Origin: Ctena decussata
Taxonomy: Eukaryota > Mollusca > Bivalvia > Lucinida > Lucinidae
NCBI GenBank assembly: GCA_963989385.1
Contig: OZ022499.1
Location: forward strand, 76,136,203 to 76,200,202
Length of the DNA stretch: 64,000 nucleotides
Reading direction: 5' to 3'
Under the pieces are notes generated by a model. It was not told the DNA's origin, ran no database searches, and saw only the letters and a program-made list of their open reading frames with translations. The translations under genes and the position numbers were made by a program. Positions 52,315 to 62,609 of the stretch are shown here, in pieces (position 1 is the first letter of the stretch; each line of letters starts with the position of its first letter).

Positions 52315-52840
52315 CATTGTTATATCCCTTCTTACGGACGCCATGTTGATTCCAGAGCTCTGCAGACGACACGAAAGCGGGTTTTAATGGTGTTTAAGCC
52401 CTGGCGCACCCGTGTTTTAACAGTGTTGAAACGCTGTCACAGCGATTCTGTCGCATTGCGACAATTAAAAATAGAAAGAAACCAACGTAAAATGCTGTCG
52501 TTTACAACACGGCTGTTTTCTATAGTAAATTCTAACACAGTGCGCCTATAGAAGCAATGGAAAGTTGCCATGTTTTATTCTGCAACAATTCACTGTCTCG
52601 AGGCGCGTGAATCTAATTGCTGACGTCACTTGCATTACTGACGTAATTTTGTGACATTTCGAGACGTTAGACGGCGTAACGTCTCTTTTTCTTTTAAAAA
52701 TTGCCATAATAACGTACATTTATCTTAGATACAGTTAAGAATATTGGCGGGAGCATGAACGTGCTGGCATGAAGGTTGGGAGAGTTTGAATGAAAAGAAT
52801 AATTTTTCAGCGTTTTTGAGCGTTAGAATCGAAATAGTTC
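52315..52840. other. No recognised gene; TGACGTCA at about 52622
   Basis: GCTGACGTCACTTGCATTAC followed by TGACGTAA. The sequence is otherwise unremarkable. Confidence 0.35.
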
Positions 52841-52991
52841 AGCTCTAGCATTGAATTGTTGAGTAATAATTCACTGTTTGTCGGTCAGTTGTAAGGAGAT
52901 ATATCACTCGCGCTCCGCGCTCGTGAAATGATCTACTTTACAACCGACCTCCAAACAGTGAATTATTACTCAACAATTCACTGCTAGAGCT
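52841..52991. repeat. Long foldback hairpin (GTAATAATTCACTG type)
   Basis: AGCTCTAGCA, GAATTGTTGAGTAATAATTC ACTGTTTG, TCACTCGCGC against GCGCTCGTGA, CAAACAGTGAATTATTACTC, TGCTAGAGCT. A ~70-bp imperfect stem. Confidence 0.82.
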
Positions 52992-53328
52992 GATTTATTT
53001 CTTAAGTCTCATTTATAACAATGCGCGTTAACGTTTTGGTAGAAAGTTGCTTTGGTAGAAGGTTTTTGGACTGTGGAAGCAAAGCATAAAACTTTATGGC
53101 TTCTCAGGTAATATTACTGAGGTAAAGTACAATCATTATGGCGTTCTCAAAACTAAACATCGTTTCAAAACGCTATAACACGGCTTCACATTCAAGCAAA
53201 ATAACAGACAAGCAGGTAACGTCAGTGAATGGCGATCACATTGCTCCGACCAAGCATCTCTTAACTGAGCTAGACAAAAAGTTAGAGGTCCCGTATGTGT
53301 CCTAGGAACGATCTGTACTTCTGTAAAG

Positions 53329-53745
53329 CCACAGTCTCACTGTCACATTTTGAGGGCTAGGTTTTACTACGTTTTAAAATGTGGCAAAGTGGCAGTATAC
53401 GTTGTAAAACGTAGTGAATACGTATATAACTGTAGCTAAATACGTGGCCTAGTTACGTTTATAAAATGTTAAGCTTAATAATGGCAATTTGATATACGTA
53501 GCGCATACCTAGTAAAACGTACTAACACGTTATTAAACGTGGTCAAAACGTACTAAAACGTAGTCGAAACGCAATATATACGTACAAAAACGTAACAAGA
53601 ATAACCTAGGGGTCCTCTAAGCCTCAGTCTCACTGTCACCGTATTGAGGACTAGGTTTTTCTACGTATTCAGTACGTACCAAAACAGGTATATGCGTATT
53701 AAAACGTAGTGAATACGTATTATATACGGATATATACAGCTACTA
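53329..53745. mobile_element. ACGT-phased element (copy Y), two partial units in tandem
   Basis: CAGTCTCACTGTCAC with GAGG.CTAGGTTTT and CTACGT occurs twice (53331 and 53623), so one element end is directly repeated. The core TACGTGGCCTAGTTACGTTT at about 53441-53460 matches the cores at 17519 and 62644. ACGT starts at 53517, 53527, 53537, 53548, 53558, (ACGC 53569), 53580, 53590. Confidence 0.6.
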
Positions 53746-53811
53746 TACAGCGATGTTTGGCATTTTGAAACAGCTTTCTGAGCCTAGGCTGAGATAGCAG
53801 GCCGAAATAGA

Positions 53812-54082
53812 TTAATTGATTGATTTGATGCTTAACGTCCACGGTAAGCAGCTATGGTAATGCCGGGACGGTCAGTTAACCTAACCACACTATTCCTGGG
53901 CAGGCTTAGACCTCCTAAGCGGTTAACCAGTACTAAGTGCACATACTTTCGCCAGTAACTGACAACTGCCCTTCTTGAATCAGCGGAAGGAGAAACGAAA
54001 GTATGTGGCCAGATCGGGTTTCGAACCCAGGACCTCTGACTTACCAGTCAGGTGCCCTACCGATTGCGCTACGAGGCCCGGC
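53812..54082 (-). mobile_element. tRNA-derived SINE with perfect 12-bp target duplication
   Basis: Reverse strand: head GGGCCTCGTAGCGCAATCGG (perfect A box TAGCGCAATCGG, about 54060-54071), then CCTGACTGGTAAGTCAG as a degenerate anticodon arm (GGT or shifted) and GGGTTCGAAACCC (perfect B box, about 54027-54037). The ~200-bp body contains a palindromic segment (ACATACTTTCG ... CGAAAGTATGTG) and the tail is AAATCAATCAATTAA. GGCCGAAATAGA flanks both ends (53800-53811 and 54083-54094). The tRNA fold is off by one in the anticodon stem, so it is not a functional tRNA. Confidence 0.9.
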
Positions 54083-54094
54083 GGCCGAAATAGA

Positions 54095-54867
54095 AAACAT
54101 CTCAGACACCTCTAGAAAGGGATATCCATGTCCAATGGGTGAGAATAAGTTATACAAAGCTGGCTCTGCTTAGAAAATTACAATAATGATGGTGTAAGAT
54201 TGTTTAAAGGTGGATTTACAGAACAACCTGTTGCATGACAGTGTAAGGCCCTAAAACATGATGCACGGCAACTATGAAATGTCATGCATTTAGCGGTCTC
54301 TGGTTATAGGCCTACTGTAGGTGGGAATCTTTTCAATTGTAAACATGCTGGGTTTTACTGAATCTATCTATCTATGAGACACAGAGTCCTGCAGACTGGA
54401 TATTCATTTGTTTTGATTCTAGTCTCTGATTTTCCTTTGATCAATGCATAATTATCCTATTCGGTTGCAAATTAATAATGATTACAGTGTCACTTAATAC
54501 TAAATTGCATATTTTCATTAAGTATAAACTACTTTGATTTGCTGATTTACTGATTAATTTATACATGTAAAGTTTTAGCTGAAGAACGATGGACTTTTCT
54601 AAGTAATTCTTTAACTAACTGCCTTACTTTTGCAAAAGTTGAGACGATATGAAATTGTTTAATAGATTAATCAGGCCGAAATGACCCGGCCCTAAAATAT
54701 GGCTGATATGACCCACCTTTCAAACGACATGCCCCATATGGGCTGAAACAACCCCCCTTTGAAATCAGGGCTGTAACCTGACCAAAAGGGAATAGGACCA
54801 AACAACCTGGAATCCTCCCTCTCTTCGAACCCTAGGCTGGACCCTGCAAACTAATAAAGTTACATAC
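54095..54867. other. No recognised feature
   Basis: AT-rich then a CCGAAATGACCC / GGCTGATATGACCC / GGCTGAAACAACCC stretch at 54674-54775 that looks like a short, decayed tandem repeat of ~30 bp. Confidence 0.4.
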
Positions 54868-55133
54868 CTTATACACCGGGTATAGCCACACAATTATGGA
54901 GTGATGATGTGTCGCATCGGGAGTGTGTGTGTTTTTAGGATATTGCGAAGGTTTGGTCATAAATTGATGTTTATATCCCTTTTAACCTTCACATTTGCTT
55001 TTCTTGAAAAGGGCACGGAAAACATCAGTTTCTTAGCCATTGAAACACCGTTTCGGAAGCAAAAACACTGCCGTAATAAAACAACTGACGCGTGCACCAT
55101 TCACTAGGTCGATGTAAATGTACTGTAAATCAG
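54868..55133 (+). repeat. 265-bp segment with an inverted homologue at 61144-61410
   Basis: Shared in order: CTTATACACCG / CTTATAACACCG, GTAGCC-like, CACAATTATGGAG / CACAATTGTGGAG, TGTGTCGCATCGGGAGTGTG / TGTGTCGCATCAGGAGTGTG, GCGAAGGTTTGGT, GCACGGAA, TTTCTTA, AACTGACGCGTGCA, GTCGATGTAAATGTAC / GTCGCTGTAAATGTAC and CAGGAA. Family unknown. The open frame 54901-55107 lies inside and is not preserved in the other copy. Confidence 0.6.
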
Positions 55134-55950
55134 GAAAAATCGTGTTTGTTTGTCAGTGTTTGTTCTTGTTTTACGTTATTTTATTCGATCAAGTTATCCG
55201 TTGCCACCTATAAGCTATTAAGCATAACCTAATGTTCAATAAAACACACCACGCCTCTGCTTTTAGCTAAACATTAAACTTTTTTCTATGTGCAGTATGT
55301 GGAAATCGTATTTGTACCGTATGTGGAAGATGTATGTTTTGATAATGACAGATAACAAACGATATTAGCAGGCCCACATGTGATCTAAAGTTCATGTTTG
55401 TTATTGTATATGATCTCTTGAGCTAATTTAAAATATATTTTGGCGGTGTCGCACAAAAAACATGGCTTAATTCATCTCCGAAATGTTAAAGCAAACTGTG
55501 AATCCATGCAGTCTATCAACGGCCTTTATGTTGTGCATGTAGATTTCTCTAGGTCCGTTATATTTTTGGCTAATATCAGTGGCTGGGAGCGGACTGCGCT
55601 TATTCGTAAACTGGTCTGAGCAGCTGCTGTTTGCAGTAGTCATAAAGATCCTTTCTGCACGTTGTGGCTAATTTTATTCTCATTCTTTTTACTGTGCCGC
55701 ATTTTATACCCATATAAGATAAAACTAAGGGCATACAATCCTTAGATTTGCTCATACGTGTGTCTGTTGATACGTCCATAACGGCTTCTGCCTGCGATAA
55801 GGATTTAGAATAAGTTTCTGTATCCTGTTGTCGACCATTCGCATTTATTCAGTTGATATATTCCTGTAAGCCTTACAGTTTCCTTGCATACTCATGTTCC
55901 TAGGCATGTATGTTTGGCACCACAAACTTTGTAAATGTGCTACTGTTCTT
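55134..55950. other. No recognised feature
   Basis: AT-rich; no paired repeat or coding motif. Confidence 0.4.
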
Positions 55951-55954
55951 AAAA

Positions 55955-56225
55955 GTAAAAAGTATGCAAAGACCAGGAACTGAAACAATCAAAATCCAAA
56001 TCCAGCCCTCAAACCATAGTTGGAAACAACTAAGATTACAAATAATCAAGATACAGAGAACATATGGCCAACCGAGTGAGCAGCTTGTTCCCAAAAGGTG
56101 GCCACTCAGCAACCCAAACCGAACCAAAAATAATAATAACATACATAAGGTAAAACATCACAGAAACTCTGACACCAAAAACAGGCAACAAAGAACCACA
56201 ATGGTTCTGTTTCACAAAGTGTTAC
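55955..56225 (+). repeat. CAAAC-rich repeat, possible relative of the ACCGCCTTGG family
   Basis: Long A/C-rich run (AAACAATCAAAATCCAAATC, CACCAAAAACAGGCAACAAA) like the tracts in that family, but the ACCGCCTTGG core is not seen. Overlapping open frames on both strands (55900-56284) reflect base composition. Confidence 0.3.
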
Positions 56226-56542
56226 AATTTAAAAGGACCTGGTATGATAAGGGCCGTTTTTGGCCCCCATTCAAATTCTCTTAAAATTGCCTGGTTTCTG
56301 TTGCTTGTCATTCGTGTGTATGGGAACAAACAGAAAAAAAGATGTTTCAACTATGTTTATTCTCAGAATAACATGATCTCTGATATGCCTATATTGTTTA
56401 AATAAAATGAAGGAAAACAGCAAGACAATCTGAGTTTAATACACTTTGCTTTAAAAGAAATAAGTCATTTACAATAGATTTTGAAACTCTAGATAATAGG
56501 CTTTCGATGAAATGCTTAAACGTTAGATAACACTGCTAATTA

Positions 56543-57845
56543 TACCCCGGCATACTATGCCGAGGGGTATATAGCGTTCGTCCGATGTCCGTTTGTCCGT
56601 CCGTCCTTCCGTCCGCGAATTAACATTTGCGTTAAAGTTTTTGAGATCTTATATTATTGAAACCCTTTGTTGAGTTTGGTTTATATTTAGTATGATGATA
56701 GATGTTGGTCCAAAATTTTATTCTGTACTACCCCCACTCATGCCTGTGACCTAGAGGTCAAGGTGACGGACTTTACTTTTTCATGTTAAAGTTTTACGTT
56801 AAAGTTTTTAAGATCTCTATATAAGTCAAACCCTTTATTGGATTGGGTTTATGTTTGGCATGATGATAGATGTTGGTCCGGACTTTTATTCTATACCGTC
56901 CCCACTCATGAGGGTGACTTAGAGGTCAAGGTCATGGACTTGAACTTTTCATGTTAAAGTTTTGTGTTAAAATTTTTAAGATCTCTATATAAGTCAAATC
57001 CTTTGTTGGGTTAAGTTTATGTTAGGCCTGATGATAGATGTTTGTCCAAAGTTTTATTCTGTACCATCCCCACCCATGCCTGTTACCCAGAGGTCAAGGT
57101 CATGGACTTTGACTTTTCTTGTTAAAGTTTTGTGTTACAGTTTTTAAGATCTTAAATCACTCTAACTCTTTGTTCAGTTTGGTTTATATGTCCAAAGTTT
57201 TAGTTTGTACCATCTTTACACATGCCTGTGACCTAAAGGTCAAGATCACAGACATACACATTTTCATATATGTTTGGTGTTAAAGGTTTTCAAATCTGCT
57301 ATCAACCAAATCCTTTACTGTGTTTGGTTTATATTTGGTATGATGATAATTGTTGCTCTGAAAATTTATTCTATACCAATCCAAACATGCCTGGACTTAA
57401 GGTCAAGGTCACAGACTTATGCTTTTCCTTTTAATGTTTTGTTTTAAGTTTATATTTTTTTTTTGCTTATTTGTCCCATCTTGTTCAACAGGACCTTTTG
57501 ATATGTGTCTTGATTTACCTCAAGGTTGCAACAGTTTACATTATCTGGATGCTGCTGACATAAGGTCAATGTCACATTATTAAACAGTTGCATCAATGTA
57601 CTGCTTTTTAATGGTTCATATAAATTTCAGATATCCTTTAATTGAACCTTTTGATATATTACTAGGTTTACTCCTAGCTTGCAGCAGATTAGTTGACATC
57701 CTCTGTATGCTGCTGCTGACCAAATGACAAGGTCACAGACTTTAAGATTTGTATCTAATTTGTGTTCATTTTTTTGTGTTTAAAGTTTAATATCATAAGG
57801 CGATGACACTGGTCGGGGGTATACGTGAGCCCCTGCTCACTTGCT
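56543..57845 (+). mobile_element. Hairpin-started element with ~168-bp tandem monomers
   Basis: Starts with TACCCCGGCATACTATGCCG AGGGGTA as a hairpin, then TATAGCG and a TCCG microsatellite. Five monomers are marked by GTTAAAGTTTTTGAGATCT-like strings at 56631, 56799, 56966, 57134 and about 57279 (spacings 168, 167, 168, 145), each with CCTGTGACCTAGAGGTCAAG-like and GATGATAGATGTTGGTCC segments. It closes with GGTCGGGGGTATACG and the hairpin GTGAGCCCCTGCTCAC. Same architecture as 31198-32086 but different sequence. Confidence 0.7.
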
Positions 57846-58108
57846 CTGTTTACCTGTGCACTGCACAAGGCCTCTTCAGGTACCCTACCCACTCAAGTTT
57901 GCAAGTCCAGAGACACTAACCAAAAATTCCAACAGATCAAAATGAAATGCGTACCAAATTATTTCTTGTGTTCTAACTAAGAAAATGAATACCCACAACA
58001 TATGTTTATTTGTCTGTGAGCGGAGATATGGACGTTTTTATGTTGAGAAAATAGGGAAAACGTTCTAAATGCTACCAGTTTTGTAATAGAAAGTTAAAAA
58101 TAAACAAA

Positions 58109-58204
58109 AAGCCCGGTCTCCAGCACATTTAATATTTTCATGGCATGTAAATATATAAAACTTTTGTCTGTATACAAAATATAAAATGTGCTGGAGGCTG
58201 GGCT
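58109..58204. repeat. Foldback hairpin inside the 2.2-kb element
   Basis: AGCCCGGTCTCCAGCACATTT pairs with AAATGTGCTGGAGGCTGGGCT; loop about 50 nt, AT-rich. Confidence 0.78.
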
Positions 58205-58450
58205 CATACATTTTGAAAGCCGCAAAGGCTACCAAATTCGTCATTTTTGTCAGAATCCGCTGAAGGCATGGGTATGTTCAAGATAAAAAAAAACACACAA
58301 TCATTTCATGCAACAACTGGTTAATTTCGTGTTTGCTGATACAGTCAAGGTTTGAACTTTCCTATGAATACATTTTTATCATCTAAATAGGACTTTTGAA
58401 AACTGAGTTTTCTGGGGGCCAAATATGGGCCTTATCATACCAGGTCCTTT

Positions 58451-59790
58451 ATGTAAATTTGGTGGAGTGTTGGTTAGTCGTCAAAATGTGGATTAGAAAA
58501 TGAAGTGCACATGAAGCCCTAAGCGGAGCTAATTTGCCACTTGTAAGAAAAAGAATTTGCTTTTTTGTTCGTTTCATTTGTTTTCTTTATTTTCATTTTT
58601 TCGTATAAACCATTCTTACAAATGGTGGAAGTTACTTTTTTTATCCGAAGTCATATGACTTCCGCTCTATAAACCAGGTCACAGTACCAACGCTCATGTT
58701 TGGAATTACCCCATAAGAACAAGAGATTAGAAATTTTGTGTAAGCATGTCAAATAACTGCAAGCTTATACAAGAATTTCACATGGCCATAGACTGCTAAT
58801 TCTATTTCGCACTCAAATATTTCTGAATATTTTATGTAAACGTTGCGTGTGAACGCGTGTAACCTAATGCTAATTTTGACCATGTTATCGAAAGCCAAGT
58901 TTGAACATTGCAGCTGCTATGCTATGCAGCGAGTATTCCTGCAAGGTATATAAATGAAATTCATTCACTGAGATTTTGAATTTTCCCGGAGAAGAAATGT
59001 TTATTTATTATAAATTTCTGACACAAATACATGCATTTGTGATAACAAACGTATATATAGATGTCTAAGGATTGGATGTAGGCTAGGCCTATATTTATCC
59101 TCTCCTAGACGGTACTGTAAATGTACAAGTTATACATGTATAATAATTATACAAATAATATGAATTTACAAAAATGTACATATATTACATCACATGTCAA
59201 TTATTATATCAAAAAGTTAAGCTCATATTTTGAGTATATATCTTCAAAAAGTATATGTGTTCAAGAATATGCTATAGAAAATTTGAAGAGACAGAAAGAA
59301 ACGATAATGGTAATGATAAGAAGAAGAAGAAAAAAAAAGAAGAAGAAGAGGAGGAGAAAAAGAAGAGAAGAATGTCTGCCATACCATGAATGGTTTTATA
59401 AAGTATCGATTTTGCTACAATCTGTGATAATTCAATATCTTGTCATTGATCTACTAAAATTTGACTATGGATTCCTTGTATCAGTACTTTAATATGCTTT
59501 CGTTTCGAGCATTTATTTGTATTAACATTCGGTTGCATTGTTATTTATTTATTTATTTATTAATTTATTTATTTTATGTATTAATTATCATTTCAATAAA
59601 AAAATGAAAATGTGGACAGTGTCTCTGAGGTAAGTATGACCGGTGTTTATCTTGGCGAATTACCCGGGCCACGAACCAGAACAATATACATATATGATGT
59701 AATCATTCTGCGCTTAACGAAATATGCATTACCATTTCCATCATTAATTTACTTAATAAGCACGCACATGTTTGATTTAACGTCAGAAAC
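58451..59790. other. Gene-free stretch with GAA and ATTT microsatellites
   Basis: (AGA)n-rich at 59318-59372 and (TTTA)n at 59541-59575. GAAGTCATATGACTTC palindrome at about 58647. The lysine/arginine-rich frame at 59121-59492 is explained by the microsatellite. Confidence 0.5.
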
Positions 59791-59886
59791 CCAAGTTCTT
59801 TGACGTCATTGTGAATTATTTCGTTATTGTACGATTTTTTAAGACGTCATAACTGACGCAACGTTTGAGATTGGTAGTATAAAAAT
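59779..59886 (+). promoter_or_regulatory. Candidate promoter: CRE-like sites and a TATA box
   Basis: AACGTCAG (59779), TGACGTCA (59801), AGACGTCAT (59832), TGACGCAA (59844), then ATTGG (59870) and TATAAAAA (59878-59885). The spacing would place a start site near 59908-59915. No downstream gene is recognised in the remaining 4 kb, so this may be a decayed or transposon promoter, or chance. Confidence 0.28.
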
Positions 59887-60169
59887 GCCATATACATTTC
59901 TTACAGATCATTAACATCACCCTTTCGAATGAATTAGTAGATAAGAGAGAACATTAACTATTCGGCGCTTTGAAAACTTACATGTTCATCAATTTAGCCT
60001 AACGTCAAATTCATATTTTAATATCGAGAAGAATTTTTTGCGAGAGTTTCCTCTAAATCAATTGTTAATCCCCAAGTTGAAAAATCCCCTTTATACACAC
60101 TCAACTTAGTATTGTCAGTTTTGACAAGTTATTATAGTCAGTGAATTTAAGGTAAATACGTAAACTTCA

Positions 60170-60345
60170 AGAGGGAGAGGGGGAGGGGTCGTATCTCTCG
60201 CAGTTTTACGTATACCCTTGGGAATTAATTCCGAAAGGAAAGAATCCCAACCTAGGGGTTCGTCATCACGGAAGGCAAACAGGAAGTCAGAAAAGTTGTT
60301 CCCATTTGCCAAAAAAAAAAAACGCTTGACGGTACACATACCGGG
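60170..60345. mobile_element. TTAA-type MITE relative, decayed
   Basis: Shares CCGAAAGGAAAGAATCCC, GGCAAACAGGAAGTCAGAAA and a terminal ACGGTACACAT with 46140-46371. Ends incomplete. Confidence 0.4.
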
Positions 60346-60385
60346 GCACCCATTAAGTACATTTTTGAGCTTTAATCTTTGTTCT

Positions 60386-60455
60386 GAAACTAGAAAACAT
60401 TAACTCGAAACTCGGAAAACATTAACTCGAAACTCGAAAAACATTAACTCGAACT
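60386..60455 (+). repeat. 21-bp tandem repeat, about 3.3 units
   Basis: Unit close to GAAACTCGAAAACATTAACTC, three adjacent copies with one or two differences each. Confidence 0.8.
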
Positions 60456-60824
60456 CAGCAGCACCTTACTCAGCACTCAAACTCGAAAACCCTTATTTGA
60501 AGCTCGAAAATTTTGAATTGTTTTCAGTTTTTGCAGATAAAAAGGCTGATTGGAGCATTTGTTTTCATACATGGCTGTATGTCCAGTTTCACGTGACAAC
60601 ACTCATTCGTACGATCAGTAATTTTTATAGCATGCCTTCCCGGCATGAGTCCTTGTGGATTTTATGCAAATTGACCGGAAAGCTTGTCATATGAACACTT
60701 AGAAGCAGAGCAGCACGCCACATTCTGCACAGGGACATCATTCCACATACTGAACATCGAAATTTTGACATCCCCTGGCTTTTATTGGGTCCATTCAGTA
60801 TCAGATCATATCTTTGTATCCCAT

Positions 60825-61077
60825 TCTCAATTATTACTAGGGGGTGGTCGGGTGGTGCGAAGGTGCTGTGTGTAACTTCCAGTGCCAGGGCATCCTACTT
60901 ATTGAATAGTAGTAGTGCAAGGGCTTACTGTGCTATCAGTGGGTGGGGTGGTTTGGACATGTTTTCCCTCGTCTATCATTTCTCTCTTCTTTCTCCGTCT
61001 ATTTGGGAGACGGCCCGATATAGATTGAAATACTGTCTCAAAGGGCCGTTAAACCCAAAACAACCAACCAACCAACT
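60825..61077 (+). mobile_element. SINE-like repeat with (AACC)n tail, copy 3
   Basis: Forward copy with GGGTGGTGCGAAGGTGCTG, CTTACTGTGC, GGGAGACGGCCCGATATAG, GAAATACTGTCTCAAAGGGC and a tail AACCCAAAACAACCAACCAA CC. It explains the 101-aa open frame at 60785-61090. Confidence 0.7.
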
Positions 61078-61143
61078 TATTACTAGGTAAATGTTTGGCA
61101 GCTTAGGAAAATAAACGTTTGAAAAGGCATAGAAGCAACTTCC

Positions 61144-61410
61144 TGGTGATTGCGGTACATTTACAGCGACCAAGCAAATGCTGCACGCGTCAGTTTTGTT
61201 ATAACACCAGCAAATTTGTATCCAACAAGTCGATTTAGACGATAAGAAATTTATGTGTTCCGTGCATTTTTCTTGTCGAGCAATTATGCACGTTTAAAGG
61301 CTAAAAAATATTAGTTACTCACCAAACCTTCGCTGTATCCTGAAAAACACACACTCCTGATGCGACACAACCACTACTCCACAATTGTGCGGCTACATTC
61401 GGTGTTATAA
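61144..61410 (-). repeat. 265-bp segment, inverted homologue of 54868-55133
   Basis: See 54868 for shared strings. Its start (CTTATAACACC on the reverse strand) coincides with the point where the transposase coding sequence at 61374-61964 stops resembling its family, so this segment replaced the transposase C-terminus. Confidence 0.6.
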
Positions 61411-61964
61411 GGATGCTTCGGCTTGGGAACCTTGAGAGTGGGACACTCCATCCTTGATCCTTTCTGATAAAAGAATATCCTGCCAGATGGCTGCATTTCT
61501 ATGCAGGATTCATCAACGAACACAACATTCTCAAAAGTTTCTCTACTTGCAAGTGCTGATAAACACCACTGGACCCGTATTTTGTGTTTTTTCACACTAA
61601 TGAGCTGTCCATATTTTCTTTGAGTCTTTGTCCAGCCCAGCTCTTTCCTAATCTTCTTCACGTGTGAAACTGACAAATCCAATTTAAATATTTTATTGAA
61701 TCGTTTCTGTAATGTTCTTGCAGTGAACTCGCTGTTTTTCTGTAGCCACAGTTGCAAAAATTTGTAATCTATGTCTTTCACTTTACCTACGATTTTCTTC
61801 CTTGGTTTCCGATTTTGAAGTCTTTGCAAACATCTCAAAACGCCAAACCGACTCAACTTAATCGCATACTGCGATTGCAGAATCTTCGAGATCTAAACAG
61901 TTGAATAGCCACGGGCGTGGTAGGCCACTACAACCACCTTAACCCGCTCCGAAATACGTGCCAT
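61374..61964 (-). pseudogene. Tc1/mariner-type transposase, N-terminal and first catalytic part, broken
   Basis: Read on the reverse strand from an ATG at 61964, the frame begins MARISERVKVVVVAYHARGY and meets an in-frame TAG at codon 24 (61893-61895). It then stays open to 61374. Residues about 2-100 form the paired helix-turn-helix DNA-binding region typical of Tc1-like proteins (FTARTLQKRF..., LSVSHVKKIRKELGW). VVFVDESCIEM at about residue 147-157 supplies the first catalytic aspartate. The family pattern continues to PKPKHPY and then breaks off. The second aspartate and final acidic residue of the DDE/D triad are missing. An alternative start downstream of the TAG (61856) would lack most of the first helix-turn-helix. 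Non-functional; no flanking inverted ends found. Confidence 0.85.
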
Positions 61965-62600
61965 GGTTGATTGTTCGTAGAGCTCCGCCGTTAATTCCCT
62001 TTCTGTCTCTAGTCTTATTAATTAAGTAAAAACAATCAAAAGGCAAAAAGGAAACACACTGATATAACTAAATCACAAAACAACAAAATATTGGTTCTTC
62101 CGGGCCTCTTCTTCTGTTCTTCGTTCTTCACCAGTTTTGATTTTAAATAAAGATGGCGCCAGTCGATGGAAATATGTGAAAACAGGATTCAGAAAAAATA
62201 GACGAAACGAAAATGAGGCTACCCAAAACCAATTACCCAATTTCTTTTTATTTCGTTTTATTTTTTTTTATTTGCATTTATAGATCAACTACAATATTTC
62301 GTTATATTCATTAGATATTTATTAAGTGTTGTTTAATAATATTCATTTTTTTTCTTTCTTGTCCCGCAACTTTTTATTTGACTGCAATGCCGGGAACCAG
62401 CTGAGCGGAATGAGCGATTACTGGTTCCCCTTTTTAATCACATAATCAATATGCACGCTGGGGACCACTATTCAAATCAACAGAACTGAATGGATTGAGC
62501 GAAATGATCGGAATTAAACTATCGTTTTGAAGGAACTGATTGTGAATGGACCTGGAGCTGTACCGAAATGACGTTTGATAGGGAAATGAGTGAATGTTTT
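61965..62600. other. No recognised gene; hairpin GGGAACCAG/CTGGTTCCC
   Basis: A short inverted repeat at about 62393-62429 (GGGAACCAGC ... ACTGGTTCCC). The remainder is unremarkable. Confidence 0.4.
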
Positions 62601-62609
62601 GCGGCAAAT

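Larger units (their letters stand above)
56232..58450. mobile_element. 2.2-kb element with 37-bp inverted ends
   Basis: Left AAAGGACCTGGTATGATAAG GGCCGTTTTTGGCCCCC; right GGGGGCCAAATATGGGCCTT ATCATACCAGGTCCTTT, with three substitutions. No transposase frame. The interior is mostly the monomer array at 56543-57845, plus a hairpin at 58109. Target duplication is not clear. Superfamily not assigned. Confidence 0.75.

Noticed and set aside
52246..52551. 101-codon forward frame
   Set aside because: Starts inside a foldback hairpin and shows no family motif.
54005..54082. tRNA gene (Thr/Ile-like) on the reverse strand
   Set aside because: A and B boxes are perfect, but the anticodon stem does not close with a 7-nt loop, and the sequence is the head of a 270-bp SINE with its own target duplication.
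55910..56284. 124-codon frame and an overlapping reverse frame
   Set aside because: Both come from an A/C-rich repeat and run into the inverted end of the 2.2-kb element.
59121..59492. Basic protein with RRRRKKKKKKRRRKRR
   Set aside because: Product of an AGA microsatellite in AT-rich DNA.
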